DNA of 64,000 bases from positions 2,356,001-2,420,000 of the forward strand of contig NC_089435.1 in the NCBI RefSeq assembly GCF_026210795.1, written 5' to 3'. This document shows positions 44,526 to 56,444 of this stretch, in pieces. The stretch comes from Rhizophagus irregularis (Eukaryota > Glomeromycota > Glomeromycetes > Glomerales > Glomeraceae). The notes under the pieces are model-generated. The model saw only the letters and a program-made list of their open reading frames with translations, made no database searches and had not been told where the DNA came from. Made by a program: the position numbers and the translations under genes. The number at the start of each line of letters is the position of its first letter. Within the stretch, counting starts at the first letter, position 1.

Positions 44526-47450
44526 TGGATATTTAATGGTTTTGGTAAATAATGTTAATTTATTTATTTATTTTATTTTGCTTTTTAAAGTTCGAAAAGA
44601 AAAGTTAAGATTATGAAATGATAATTCATTTTCATTTTTTACATAAGTATTATTTTTTTTAGCGAAAATTGAACGGCCTTTATCGCATTGTTCTCTATGG
44701 AAAAATACTTTAAAAGAGAAATAGCTTTAATTTTCTTATTCAAAATTTATTTATTTTTGTTTATTTTTATTTTTGTTTATTTTATTTTTTTTGCTTAGTT
44801 TTTTGTATAAACGGAACAAAATTCAATAAAATGTTATTCATTCTTTAAAAAAAATTTATTTACTCATTTTACTGCGTATAAATAAGTGTTTATAGTATGT
44901 CCGAACAAATATAATAATAAAAGATTTATTCACATTTTTACCGATAATTTAATTTGTAATTAAGAGTAACGGCCAAACGTATAAGAAAAATTATAAATTT
45001 GTACTTCCCTTGAATTTTGATCGCAAAAACTTTATATTTATTATATTATCTGTTCTGTTTGAAAATATATACATCTTTTTAATATTAAAATAGCTATATT
45101 ATCGATGCAGATTTTATTTTGATTTTAAATTTGATTTTGATATTATAATTCTTCTTCACCAAAAAAATATTATATATAAAGACGATTAATTATATTTTTT
45201 AAAAGACTATTTCTATTTGCATACGGCTTGTAATAAGACTTCAAGAAGGATTAACAGATTCGTGTCCCCTTGAACCTTAAGAGAAAAGAATATGTGAACA
45301 TTGTTTTAGATGAAATCTTTTTTTCTTTTCTTTCTTTTTTTTTTAAAAAAAAGAGTAGTTCCCGGAATAATTTGTAACTAGTACTTAAACGCAATTACTA
45401 CATAAAGTAATAAAGCTTTCTAAATCAATTAACCTTAAGATGATAAATTAAAACATGTTAAAAAAAATTTTCTCAACTACTTACGGACCTTTGTCACGTC
45501 TCCTATGGCGGCACTCCTTATGTTCCGATCCACCCCCTAATATTTCTTTTCTTTTGGACTCTCCTCGCTTTTTAGTACAATTTCCCGTTTTTACTTTCTT
45601 AGTTATAATCCGGGTGGCATCTTGTAATTTCTTGAAACTGTCGAAAAACATTAGCTTCTTCGTTTATCCTGGTGGTAAATGATTGGAATCTTTTGCACTC
45701 TTTATGATGCATTTTCAATTCAAATGATCTGAAAATAGTGTTCCGAAGGGGTCGAGTCGGATCGGGTTTTGAGGTGTATTCGAACTCGACCCGTGCGTAA
45801 AAGTAATGACCCGGATTCGACTTGACCCAATTATAGACTGACTCGGATAACCCGGGTTCGTATTTAATATAAAAAAATTTAAATTTTAGTTAAAAATATA
45901 ATAAAAAGATTCGGGTCGCCGGGTCAAAGTAAAGGTATAACCGACTCGACGAGTCGGGTCGAGTTCATGCGGGTTACGGATCATCAAATCGTGCGACCCA
46001 ACCCGACCCTTAATTTGAAAAAAGTGCATTTTAGAAATAATCAAATGTGTAACGAATCATCAACTTTTCGTAAATTCCAATACCAACTTTCCACCACTAT
46101 CGTATATTATCCCTTACTTTCTCTAAAATTCTCTAAAATTCTTGTATTCCTTTTAATTCCTCACGTTATCATCCAACAACATAATAAATAAATAGTGCGA
46201 CCACTTAATAGTCGTATAACCAAATCTATCAACGGAGTAATCATCCAATTCCCATGAATTCAACGTATATATTTATGACATAACTAGAATAAAGGAGGGA
46301 TTTCAACGATATTAAAATTTGTGACTTTGATACTCAACTTGTTACTTCATCAAAGTTTTAACAGCCACGCTAATTTCTTGATATTGTACCAGGCCACGAG
46401 AATTTCATATGATGATCATCTTACGAACCAGAATATCTTCTATATCGTGGTTTAATTCTTCTCCCTGAATTCTCAAAAAAATTTTTTTTTGTTCTCCAAA
46501 TGTAGGATTATGGCTACAGTACATGAGAAAGCATTGCCTGCACAATCAACCGCGCTGGACCGCTAGTTCACGATGAATTCGAAACCTCCATCTGAGAAGG
46601 ACCACACATATTCCAAGATAATCCTACGTCCCTAGTACTGTTATCTACATGAGGTTTAGATTGTTTAATTACTTCTCATTAATTCATATGTGACCCATAT
46701 TACGAAGCCCTTCCGTACTAGTACTATTTTCTCTCAAAGGACGCTACAGCTCATGATTACCACTTAAACTGGTAACCTGGTACGTCGTGAATCCCCAACT
46801 GTTTACAATTTTAATAGTAAGGAATTTATAGAAGGCACAAACGCAATCCTTTTAGGAGATTTGTTCCTCAAATATTCTCATTTGGCCTTTTCTCCTGTCG
46901 TAAAGATTATTATGCGATTTTATGACAGTTCATTATTTCTCAACTATCGAAATGATATCTCCTATCTTAGAGATATATATGTGCGTCAATACGGGAACGT
47001 ATCTACTATATAATATTTTGATATCTTTCAGTATGTTTGTTATTGTATTTATAAAATAAGATAGAGTATGTTGTGAGGTAGAAAAAATACCAAGTTTTCG
47101 CAAAAGGTCGCATAGTGCACCACTCTTCATAAGTTGTTTTAACTTGTTGCTTTTGAAGTTTCATGAAAGTCTATATTATATAATATATATTCATGCTTTT
47201 CTATATTTTCTTTTAAGTTGAGATCAATTTTGTGTGAAGAATAAATATTAAAAACTACAAAATTATAAAAAAAATTTTTTTACTGCGGAATTACAATAAA
47301 AATTACACAATTTCGGAAAGAGTTTTTTTTTTATTTATCGTCAAAATTCTGTATTCTTATAATTTCCGTCTGTATTTGATCGACTGATCGCCAAGCTCGC
47401 ATTTATTTTTACGTCTACAGACGTCACCATCATTCTATTTGGTAAAAAGT
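44526..47450 (+). repeat. Long conserved 3' flank of the Gln/Asn-rich gene, copy B
   Basis: Aligns with the complement of 6600-9018 in the same order over about 2.4 kb, apart from a ~540-bp insertion at 45748-46283. Best-preserved parts are 45180-45330 (CAAGCCGTATGC complement), 45605-45676, 46330-46900 and 47030-47430. Protein frames are closed throughout both copies, so conservation is not explained by coding. It could be a structured or regulatory RNA, or simply recent duplication. Confidence 0.75.
45748..46283. mobile_element. ~540-bp insertion absent from copy A of the flank
   Basis: Copy A has an uninterrupted ..CCGAATAAAAGGGAG.. here (complement near 7740). Copy B has CCGAA, the insertion, then GAATAAAGGAGGG. 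The first half of the insertion (to 46011) is made of GGGTCGAGTCGG-like sequence in inverted arrangement, ending ACCCAACCCGACCC. The empty site in copy A is the main evidence. A GAA overlap may be the target duplication. Confidence 0.6.
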
Positions 47451-47462
47451 TACTTTAATATG

Positions 47463-47856
47463 TAGGGATTGGAACCGGTTAATGTTAACCGGTTAATTAA
47501 CCGGTTAAGACGGTTAACCGGTTAAAGGATTTTGAAAATCGGTTAACCGGTTAAAACTATATTTATCATAATCCTAGTCAGATTTATATAATGCGGCCCA
47601 GAGATATGTAAATTGCGGCCACGTGTTCCTAAACTTGAAGTTTTAATGCCGAATTTTTTTCTATTTATTTATAATAATTTTAGTGATATATAGTCTTCCT
47701 ATAACTAAATATGCAAGTAAAATCAAAAATTGGTACAATTTGCAGTAAAAAAAGTTTTTAAAATATTTTTAATATTAACCGGTTATTACCCGGTTAAGAC
47801 CCTTGGTTAACCGGTTTTTAACCGGTTAAGGTTTTTTTGGACGGTTCCAATCCCTA
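47463..47856. mobile_element. hAT-type MITE, TAGGGATTGGAA family, copy 2
   Basis: 394 bp. TAGGGATTGGAACCG on the left is mirrored exactly on the right. A perfect 8-bp target duplication TTAATATG lies at 47455-47462 and 47857-47864. Subterminal regions consist of many AACCGGTTAA units, each itself a palindrome, on both sides. No coding content. Confidence 0.92.
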
Positions 47857-48298
47857 TTAATATGACTTTTGAATCAATTATCATCATGGGTTAACAGTTA
47901 TTAATCTGGTTTATCAATATAAATTCATTAAATAAAGAATTAATGAATTAGATTGAAAATAAAAAAAAAGAAAGTTCAAATAAATTCGAGTTCTCTAAAC
48001 ATATTATTGGTAGTTATTACAAAGACTTTTCGGAAAAGAGATTAAAAAATTCAATACAAAACTTACTCTGAATAATATTTCATGAGAATTATAGAAAATG
48101 ATTTATTTATCAAAGTATTTTATAAAAATTTGGCAGCTGTAAAACCCAAAATTGCAACAATTATATTAATTCTAATAACAATAGTAATTATTATGATAAT
48201 TAACACGTTCGATTAAATTATATTAGATATTCGATAATTATATTAGATATTTTAATAATTTTAATTTAAAAATCCTTTTTCAATTGAAATTGAAAAAC

Positions 48299-48425
48299 AT
48301 GAATTCAGATAATCAAACTAAACTGGAAATAGTTCCTCTACAAATTCTTGATAATAGCAACGCTAGCTTCAATTGACAACGTAAGGACATTTAATACAAA
48401 TCTAAACTTTTACACATTACAGTAA
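48299..48425 (+). pseudogene. Ruined copy of the Gln/Asn-rich gene
   Basis: Starts ATGAATTCAGATAATCAAAC, matching the M-N-S-N-N-Q start of the family. Broken equivalents follow of the D-Q-T-G-N-S-S head, the I-D-N-V-G/N-T-N-L-N-T-L segment (CTAAACTTTTACACATTAC) and then unrelated sequence. A stop comes after about 25 codons. The core and Gln-rich parts are gone. Confidence 0.7.
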
Positions 48426-49723
48426 TATGACTCAAAGTTTTAAATAAAAAATATTTGTAACTTTTTATTGAAACCTCAAAAAGAAAAAGTAAATCTAACA
48501 TCCTACTGGCAAATAACAAGAACGTAAAACTTAAAAGGAATTCATCTTTTTTCACCGACATAAAATTGATCGTGAAAATTTGCTTTAATTATTAATAACT
48601 GAACCTGCTTATTTTTCATTTAATTTATTTTTTCTGCTATATATAACAAAAAATATTGTTTATATAAAGTAAATAATAAAATGTTTGCATAATTTTTTCT
48701 TCCTATAATTATATGTATTCCACTGATGATGTCATCCTTCAATATATATTATTTTATGTTATTTTATGTTCTGGATAATCAAGTTCAATAAGTTCATGCA
48801 CAGACCAGAATTCTGGCGGGTGGATGATATAATGATTGATAATGAAGATTTTTCGTTTTTTTTTTAAAAAAAAAAGGGATTTATTTGGAAAAATTTCAAA
48901 AATCTTTAATATGACGTATGATTTTCTAAGTTGAGTAATTTTTATATCGATAAATTGCGATTTAGCGAAATAAAGTCATGCAGATTTTCATTGAAACTGC
49001 CTAACCAAAAATAAATTATTTGTTGTTAATAAAGTAAAACGTGAAATGTCTGTCGGTAATAAAACGGTAAAACGTATCATTAACTGTAACTAATAATCTA
49101 ATTTAAATAAATGAATAAACAAATTTTAAGTCGTATAACAATAGTCTCATCATAGACATCACTATAACTCATTTTAGTAAATAATAAACTAAAAAAATGA
49201 GAGTGATACGGAAAGTTATGTTGTTGTTTGACAGTTTACTCAAACACGACGGGCCAAACACGTGATTCAGAGTGGGCCGAGATACTATTCATCACCTGAG
49301 TACGTTTCACATCCCTTATGTTACACGCCGCCAAATGTCACTCTAAACTATTCGTCTCACCGAAAAAATGAATGCTAGTTGCGGATCTTTGTCGTACAAA
49401 CATAATCAAATGATCTTTTTCTCTGTCGAAGAAATTTTAGATCAAAATAATTTGAAACTCATTAGGAGGTCTTCTTTTGGATTTTCCTTTATTTCTTAAA
49501 ATATCAATTTGTTACAAACATTAAATTATCTCTTATTTGGATTTGGATTTACGTCATTCCGATATGTCATGTGATAGCGTCTTTAACATCCGAAAATCAT
49601 TGACTAATTTAGGAAGTTATAAAATGCTGTCAGCTGTAAATAGAATATGTGTGAAGTTATATAGTAACTATGTAAGTAACTATATAAAAGACATATATAT
49701 AATATATAGTTACAAAAAAATTG
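48426..49723. other. AT-rich intergenic, nothing recognised
   Basis: No gene and no paired repeats seen. A 73-codon frame at 49537 lacks an ATG and any recognisable content. Confidence 0.45.
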
Positions 49724-49807
49724 TATATAAACAAATAACTATTCTTTCTTTTCGATAGAAAAAAAGTCTAAAAAAAATTTATAAACATTCCATCCAGATT
49801 AAAGAGT
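49724..49807 (+). promoter_or_regulatory. Conserved promoter of Gln/Asn-rich gene D
   Basis: TATATAAACA at 49724-49733 and, 64 bp on, TTCCATCCAGATTAAAGAGT at 49788-49807. The ATG is 171 bp past the TATA box. This copy gives the cleanest version of both motifs. Confidence 0.65.
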
Positions 49808-49894
49808 AAAAAATTTATTCGCTTCTAATTTTAAATTTCCCAATTATATTTAATTATTCATTGTCTACTTAATATTATTGTTTTTTGAAAAAAC

Positions 49895-50437
49895 ATGAAT
49901 TCAAATAACCAAAATATACAAGATTATTGTGATTTATCAATGGATCAAACTGGAAATAGCTCCGCTTCTCAACAAATTTTTAATAATAAAAATGAAAATA
50001 TTCAACATACTTTAATTAATAATGTTGGAATTTCTGATTTAAATACCTTGCATATTAATTCTACAACTCCTGCGCCTTATAACACTACATTTGAGTTTTA
50101 TTTCCATTTACCAAATGATACTCGTATCTATCGTGTTACTTATTCTGAATTAAATCTATCAGAAAATGTTCAACTCTTGAATAATGGAATCAATCATATC
50201 CCTGGTTATCTTTTGCCGCATCATTATAATGTACAATCTTTAATTCAACAACAGATTCAACAACAAGTCCAACATCCTATTTATCAACAAAATGATATTC
50301 AACAACAATCCTTCGATACTACTCAATCTACTTCTCAAGTGTATTCAAATAATGACACCTACAATACAGCTTCAATTTCAGTAAATGGAACAGTTTCTTA
50401 CGATATGCAAGATACAAGATTCCAGGATTCTTCCTAG
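49895..50437 (+). CDS. Gln/Asn-rich small protein, family member D
   Basis: A single exon of 180 residues, M-N-S-N-N-Q-N-I-Q. It has the core F-E-F-Y-F-H-L-P-N-D-T-R-I-Y-R-V-T-Y, then S-E-L-N-L-S-E-N-V-Q-L-L-N-N, the Gln-rich run I-Q-Q-Q-I-Q-Q-Q-V-Q, and a tail F-Q-D-S-S in place of F-Q-N-S-P. It lacks the Asn homopolymer of copy C. Its 3' flank belongs to a different class from A, B and C and matches that behind the fragment at the window start. Function unknown. Confidence 0.8.
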   Translation: MNSNNQNIQDYCDLSMDQTGNSSASQQIFNNKNENIQHTLINNVGISDLNTLHINSTTPAPYNTTFEFYFHLPNDTRIYRVTYSELNLSENVQLLNNGINHIPGYLLPHHYNVQSLIQQQIQQQVQHPIYQQNDIQQQSFDTTQSTSQVYSNNDTYNTASISVNGTVSYDMQDTRFQDSS

Positions 50438-51990
50438 ATCTATTAATACATTTTTCAGGTAAAATGAACGAAATTTTTCTCTTTTTTTATTTTACTTTTT
50501 TAAAGTTCAACCACAAAAAGTTCCACCATGAAATGATAACTCATTTTTTATCTTATATTTATACCATAAAATTCTTTTTAACATAATCAAGCGGCCCATT
50601 ATCATTAACATTTTTTTCTAATAAACCGGCAATATAAAAAATTTAGCAAAGAATGCTTTTGCAAATGAAAATTTATTTTTTGCAAGGTTTAATTATTTTA
50701 TCTCATTTTATTTATTTTATTTCTTTTTGATCATTTTATTTCATGTTTTTTTTTAAAATATAAATAGGACAATAAATTAAATTTTATTTTTTTTTAAAAA
50801 AAAATATATATATATATAAATATATATAAACTGCGCATCATTATTTAGTATTTTTATAAATAATCCGGAAATTTAGCTCAATGTTTGTTTCAAGGAATTA
50901 ATTGTATACTGTGGACTAAATATTCTTAACATTAGGTCACATGAACTGTAGGACCACTCATCACACTTTTTCTTCTTGACGTTGTTGATCGAATGTCGTA
51001 ATTGCATATATTTATAACTATTGGGGTAGTCATTTTTACAGTAATTTTTCAATTTTCAAAGTGTGATTAATTAGAAAAAATTTATATATAGAGATTGGGA
51101 ACCGATTAACGTTAATCGATTAATTAACAGATTGATCGATTAAATCATATTTCTGGTCAAATTATTTAATGCGGCCCAGAGATGTGAAATTCGGTCACGT
51201 GTTCTTCATACTAAAATTTCTAACGGAATAATAAGATCAATAAAATATGACTTCGCTGCAACTAAATATACGAGTAAAAACAGATTGAACTATTTAACAG
51301 CGTCAATTAATCAATTGGTTAAGGCCCTTGTTTAATCGGTTCTTAATCGGTTAAATTTCCGAAACTTCTGGAAATTCATATAATAATTAACTGATTAATT
51401 TATTAATCGATTACGGTAGTTGGTTAATTAATCGATTATTAATCGGTTAAGGTTTTTTTTGATCCTTAATAATTACTTTTATGTTTCGTTCAAATTATTA
51501 TGTTGCGATAATCATCATGTGAAGTACTTTTTTATTACTCGTTATATGGAAAAATATGGCTTATTGAATGGATGAAAAATATAATGAGAATTCGTTCAAG
51601 CTGAAATACAGTAACAACCGTCATGGAAATTATTAGACTAATAATGGCAAATAATTGTTTTATTTTTTTTATAGACAGCTTATCTAAAATCTGAATAATT
51701 TATACAAGAAATTATATTTCTCAATTTTATTATGCAATAGACGACACGATATTACACAAAAAAGAAATAATTGCCTAAGTTATCCCGACTAATTGTAATT
51801 CCATGATTTAAAGTTTTATAAGTTATATATTACCGGAAAAACATGGAATATAAAACATGATACAGATATTTGACATTCATATAATTATTATACTAATTTG
51901 TAATAATTCCTTACAGTATAACGTGAAAAATCTTGTTTCGAATTATAAATAATTATAGTAAACGTATTTTGATGTAGCCCCAGGATAAAG
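50438..51990 (+). repeat. 3' flank of gene D (class 2, second copy)
   Basis: The first 150 bp resembles the start of all family flanks (AAGTTC..ATGAAATGATAACTCATTTTT). 51711-51990 aligns with 810-1080. A diverged MITE (51088-51470) lies between, as one does in the first copy, but at a different point and in a different state of decay. Confidence 0.65.
51088..51470. mobile_element. Diverged MITE related to 47463-47856
   Basis: The left end TAGAGATTGGGAACCG, the internal block AATGCGGCCCAGAGAT with TCACGTGTTC, and the right TTAATCGGTTAAGGTTTTTT all match the element at 47463-47856 in order. Many AACCGG units have decayed to AATCGATT. The right terminus and target duplication are lost. Confidence 0.75.
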
Positions 51991-54509
51991 TTTTTTTTCA
52001 TGCAATTGAGAACGAAAAAAATAATCGTATGAGAATATTTATCATATATATATGTTGATATAACATGAAATCTATTTTTAAATCCACCTTTTTATGGCAA
52101 ATTCCCTCCTGTGGCAAATATTTATGTTACACCAATTTCCTAAAAGGACATTTCAGTTACCTTAAGAAAGATTTCACTAAAGGAATTTTAACATTTTAAC
52201 GGAAATTTTATTATTCAAAATTTCAAAAGAAATTTTTAGGATTTTTGTCACTTTTCAACTGAACGGTACACATTTATTACCTGTTACCAGCTTTGAAAAT
52301 TGTAATGGACGGATGTATTTTTTTCAGTAAATCTTGTCAAACATTTAATTGCTACAGGGAACGTCCATCCAGTCAATACGTTGGTTACATTATTACAGGG
52401 GAAGTTGTAAACATTCTCCTATATATCCTTCCACAAATATGTTAGTAACCTATTGCGTGCGATTGTTGCGATTGAATTTGTTGAGGAAAATTTGTTGAGA
52501 AATTTGTTGAGAAAGTTGCGATTGAATTTGCTGAGAAATTTGCGATAAGCGTCGTAGCCGAGATAAATATTATGAACTTTTTGGCACAAACCGCTAAAAA
52601 ACCATGTAATCTTTTGATTTTTTTCTTGTTTCTATTTTTTGTAAGCAATTTTGAGATATAACCCAAATTATCTGCTGCAGTAGTTACAATTTTAGATTAT
52701 ACATCTCTTCTGTAAATTACAAGGATTTTGCGGTCTCGGATTTTAACAGTCCTTACATTAACACTTTATGTGGTTATTTCCGGTAAAGGTAAAGTTGTAT
52801 ATTTTTTTATTTTAATTTTAGTTGTTTTATCGATCGTTTCAAATGGTTTGTTCAACTATTTCGTTTCTTGATGGTGGAAATGGAGGTTGGGTGTAAAGAT
52901 TTATGAGTCGATGATTTTTTGTTGTTTCAAAAACAATAAGACATCATGAGTTATTGTATTCATTTCAAATGAGTTAAAAAAAAATCATGTTATCAATAGA
53001 TAAGAAAAGAAAGAAAATCGTTAAAATCGTCATTGTTTATTGATAATGAAAAAAAGGGCAATGATAAAGCCTGTTTTTTTTCTTTACCTTATAGTTATAT
53101 ATACTTTTTTTTTAATAATTAAAAAAACCTGAAACAGCGAAAAAAAAAAATAACGCATATTAAGTACATCTAGTATTATTGGATCTTTTGTTTTGACATA
53201 ATACATGCATTTAAGAAAAACGCCACTTACGCCAATATTGATGTTATGCATTGTCGCATTTTTTAGATTTTCAGATTTTTAGACGTTTAATGTGTGACAT
53301 TATCCCATAATCACGTGTAGTAAACATGTGATCTCTTTGATGCTGCGGTTGAATATTTACTTGTTATAAATCAATATAAATTATTATTTATTTATTTGTA
53401 TATTTTTTTTTATAGAATCTGGAAACTCAAAAGTTAAAAAGTCAATGGATATATTATTTTTTTTCGTAACACAAATTAATATATCTTCAAGAACCATTAT
53501 TTCTCAGCCTTCCTACTAAATACGTATTTACTACGCACAGGATGATCTAATGCTTGATCAATAAATATTATTAAGCGCATTTTTATGTATTATAATTCTC
53601 TTAGTAATTATACTGTAAATTATGGTAATAATAACGCAAAAAAAATATTTTCAAACACAATATGGATACTTATTTATTTAACACGTGATATAAACAGGAA
53701 TATAAAAAATGTTAGACTAAGCCAAACGAACTTTTCTCCATAATCAATTTGAAAAATTTGAAAATAGGCTCAGCTTAAAATCAACTTGATTGGATCATTT
53801 CTTAAAAATAAATACTAAATACCATACCAGTATTAAAGATTTTTATACCTAAATATTAGCTGACTTAAATAATTCATATTTTAGCTGAATATCGGCATCA
53901 CTTTCACAGAACGGCACAAAAAACTTGTACAAAAGTAGAAGATACACTATTAATCATTAAACTTTATAATTTCGGAAACGCCGAATTGTTCATATAGGTG
54001 AAACTAACCTTCTTTAAAATATTTTTTATTATTTAATAGAAAAGGACATTAATTATTTAGTTTATGCTTTCTCTTTTCGTATTAATAAAGTTGACTTAAA
54101 ATTTCAAAAACTCTTTCAAAATAAAAAATGAGCTCATCCAAAAAAAATTCAAAATAAAAATGGAAATCACTTTCCGTTTTTGATTTATCTTTTTTTGAAA
54201 AGATTCATTTCACAAGTACATTAATAACTGTTAATTTTCATAGATATGAATGATTGATTATAGAAAATACCTACGATCTTTGTTGTCAATTGTCGATTTG
54301 CGTTAGCTGACAGTTGATGTGAGTCAGAACCCTATAAAAAATTTATTCCGTGTTTTTTTTTATTCATATAAGTTAATACATTATAAGCAATAATATTAAA
54401 CTGAAAAATTAAAAGCAATAATGTTAAAGCTATAAGTCCATAGATATATATTTAAAATTAATCAATAAAAGTTTATTAATAATATATCGCAACAGAGGAA
54501 TTTGTACGG
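51991..54509. other. AT-rich intergenic upstream of the retrotransposon
   Basis: The only structure seen is a small imperfect repeat of GCGATTGAATTTGTTGAG units at about 52458-52545. No gene recognised. Confidence 0.5.
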
Positions 54510-55132
54510 TGTAATGCCGTAGTATACCTAGTAAATTTATTAATTGTGAGGCGCAGTATTACATTTAGTCTTAGTGTATAAAATTTTAACTTATTTTTAT
54601 TTTTATTTTAATTGGACCGAGAAGTCGTTAAACTAATAATCACATGGATCAAGGTAATTGGTCCGTGATGACCTTAAACTATTAGTCACGAGATTTAAGG
54701 ATAAATGAAGATCCGAAAGATACTAAATTGAATGAAATCAAGTGATCTGAGGTGTCAAGTGATTAATTTGTTGATCACTACGTTAATATTATAAATCATA
54801 ATTCAGGAGTTCATGATGATCAAATGGATACAAAATTAAGATAATGGAAATACTTTAAAACAATGGAAATACTTTAATAATTTAAATCCATGAATCGAAA
54901 TTATGAATTTAGTTACACAAAAACAAACATAAAAGGGCGTGAAGATCACCTTTTGGAAAGGACAGAGAGAGAGAGAGAGAAAATTGGACGAATTTTGTTA
55001 TGAATTATTTATTTTATTATTTAATGTTATTAAACCAAGCATATTATTGTATTTATTTATATTATTAATAAAGAGTCATTTTGTTAATACCTGAGGTGGC
55101 AAACATAATTTTCTATGGGCTCAGGTGTTACA
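54510..55132 (+). repeat. 5' long terminal repeat
   Basis: Starts TGTAATG and ends GTGTTACA, so TGTAA/TTACA form the short terminal inverted repeat that closes LTRs. Near its end ATTAATAAAGAGTC offers a polyadenylation signal, and it holds a (GA)n tract at 54962-54980. A primer-binding site lies two bases past the end. The five bases before it are TACGG. The boundaries come from these features only, since the partner LTR is outside. Confidence 0.65.
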
Positions 55133-55134
55133 AG

Positions 55135-55150
55135 TGGTGCATGCTCCGAG
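55135..55150 (+). other. Probable tRNA primer-binding site
   Basis: TGGTGCATGCTCCGAG begins two bases after the LTR end. TGG pairs with the CCA tail of a tRNA, and the rest would pair with the acceptor and T-arm strand. Which tRNA is not determined. Confidence 0.6.
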
Positions 55151-56444
55151 AAAGGAAAAGTGATCATCCTCACATGATCACTACAGGTTATAAGTATAGG
55201 ATCTCTGAGAAAAGAAAATGATCACCCCCACGTGATCATTAGAAGTTACAAATAAAGGATCGACGAAGTTAAGGAATTATAAAATTAAAAGTTCTAAGTC
55301 TTGGTTAAAAAAGAATTTAAGGTGTATTAACGTTAAATTTTAATAAAATAAAGTTAAATATTTTAAAGGATACGTGAAAATAATGGTTACCAAGGTAAAA
55401 GGTATTAATTTGGGTGAGTATGACCATAAATGTATAAAGAGATAATGTTAAAAATTAAATTTTTGATCTAACTTGACCACCGGCTGATAAGTCAATGAAA
55501 AATTATTATTATAATAATTTTCATACATATGAACCAAATATGTATGGTAGTAATTGATTATCAAGGGAAATGCGAGGCTAATCAAGTTAGAAGGGGTTTT
55601 AATAGAATATTGTAAATAAGTTCCATGAATTAAGGATTAAAAATAATTTTTATAAATAATTGAGGTTAAGTTAAGGATAAAAAGTGTACCCAAAAACCGA
55701 CACTATAAATACGATGGTAGGGTAATTCTGTGTGAACTCAATTGAGGTTTTCTGTGTGATCAATTGAGAATAATTCTGTGTGAACTCAATTGAGGTTTTC
55801 TGTGTGATCAATTGAGAATAGTTCTGTGTGAGCTTTTTCTGTGTGAACTCAATTGAGGTATTCTGTGTGATCAATTGAGAATAGTTCTGTGTGAACTTCC
55901 AAAAACAATTCTGTGTGAGGGTACCCAAGAAAAATCATGATTAACGTTAACAAAAATTAAAATAATATTTGCTGGACAAATATATAAAAGTTAAGGATGA
56001 ATTAAAAATAATAAAAATAGGAAGATTGACAAAAATCACATGACCAAGGAAAAATATAAATATAGGAGGGAGATTTGGATCTCCCACTTATTATTTCAAA
56101 ATATAACAAAATAACGATAATAATAAAATAATAATAATTATAACAAGAAATTAAAATGATTGTACATAAAATCAATTTAACTGAAGAAGAATTGGGAAAA
56201 TATGTGTATAAAAGGAGTTAAATTAAAGATACATAATGAAATTAATGAAATCAAATATGGAATCACATTCCAACTTTAGGTTGGGAATTTCAAGGAAAAT
56301 GTAAATTTATTTGTACAAACCTGTAAACTACCATACTCAGTAATGAACAAGTGAGGTAAAGGCAAGCCCAGTATAGGTCAAATAAAATATAAAAGAAGGA
56401 TAAAAAGTAAAAGACGTGAAAATTTTTAGAGAATTTTATTAAAA
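55151..56444 (+). other. Long retrotransposon leader
   Basis: 1.3 kb between the primer site and the Gag ATG. It has a two-fold repeat at 55150-55265 (GAGAAAGGAAAAGTGATCATC, then GAGAAAAGAAAATGATCACC), each with a CACRTGATCA hairpin arm, and a three-fold array at 55723-55921. There are many upstream ATGs, so ordinary scanning to Gag is unlikely without splicing or internal entry. No protein recognised. Confidence 0.55.
55723..55921 (+). repeat. Tandem TCTGTGTG/TCAATTGA units in the leader
   Basis: Three ~48-bp units of AATTCTGTGTGAACTCAATT, GAGGTTTTCTGTGTGATCAATTGAG and variants, plus partial units. CTCAATTGAG is a palindrome, so each unit can form a small stem. GTACCC lies just before and just after the array. 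Confidence 0.85.

Noticed and set aside
55671-55928. 85-codon minus-strand frame with repeated T-Q-N-Y-S-Q-L-I-T-Q
   Set aside because: It is the antisense of the tandem leader units in the retrotransposon. Periodicity keeps it open.
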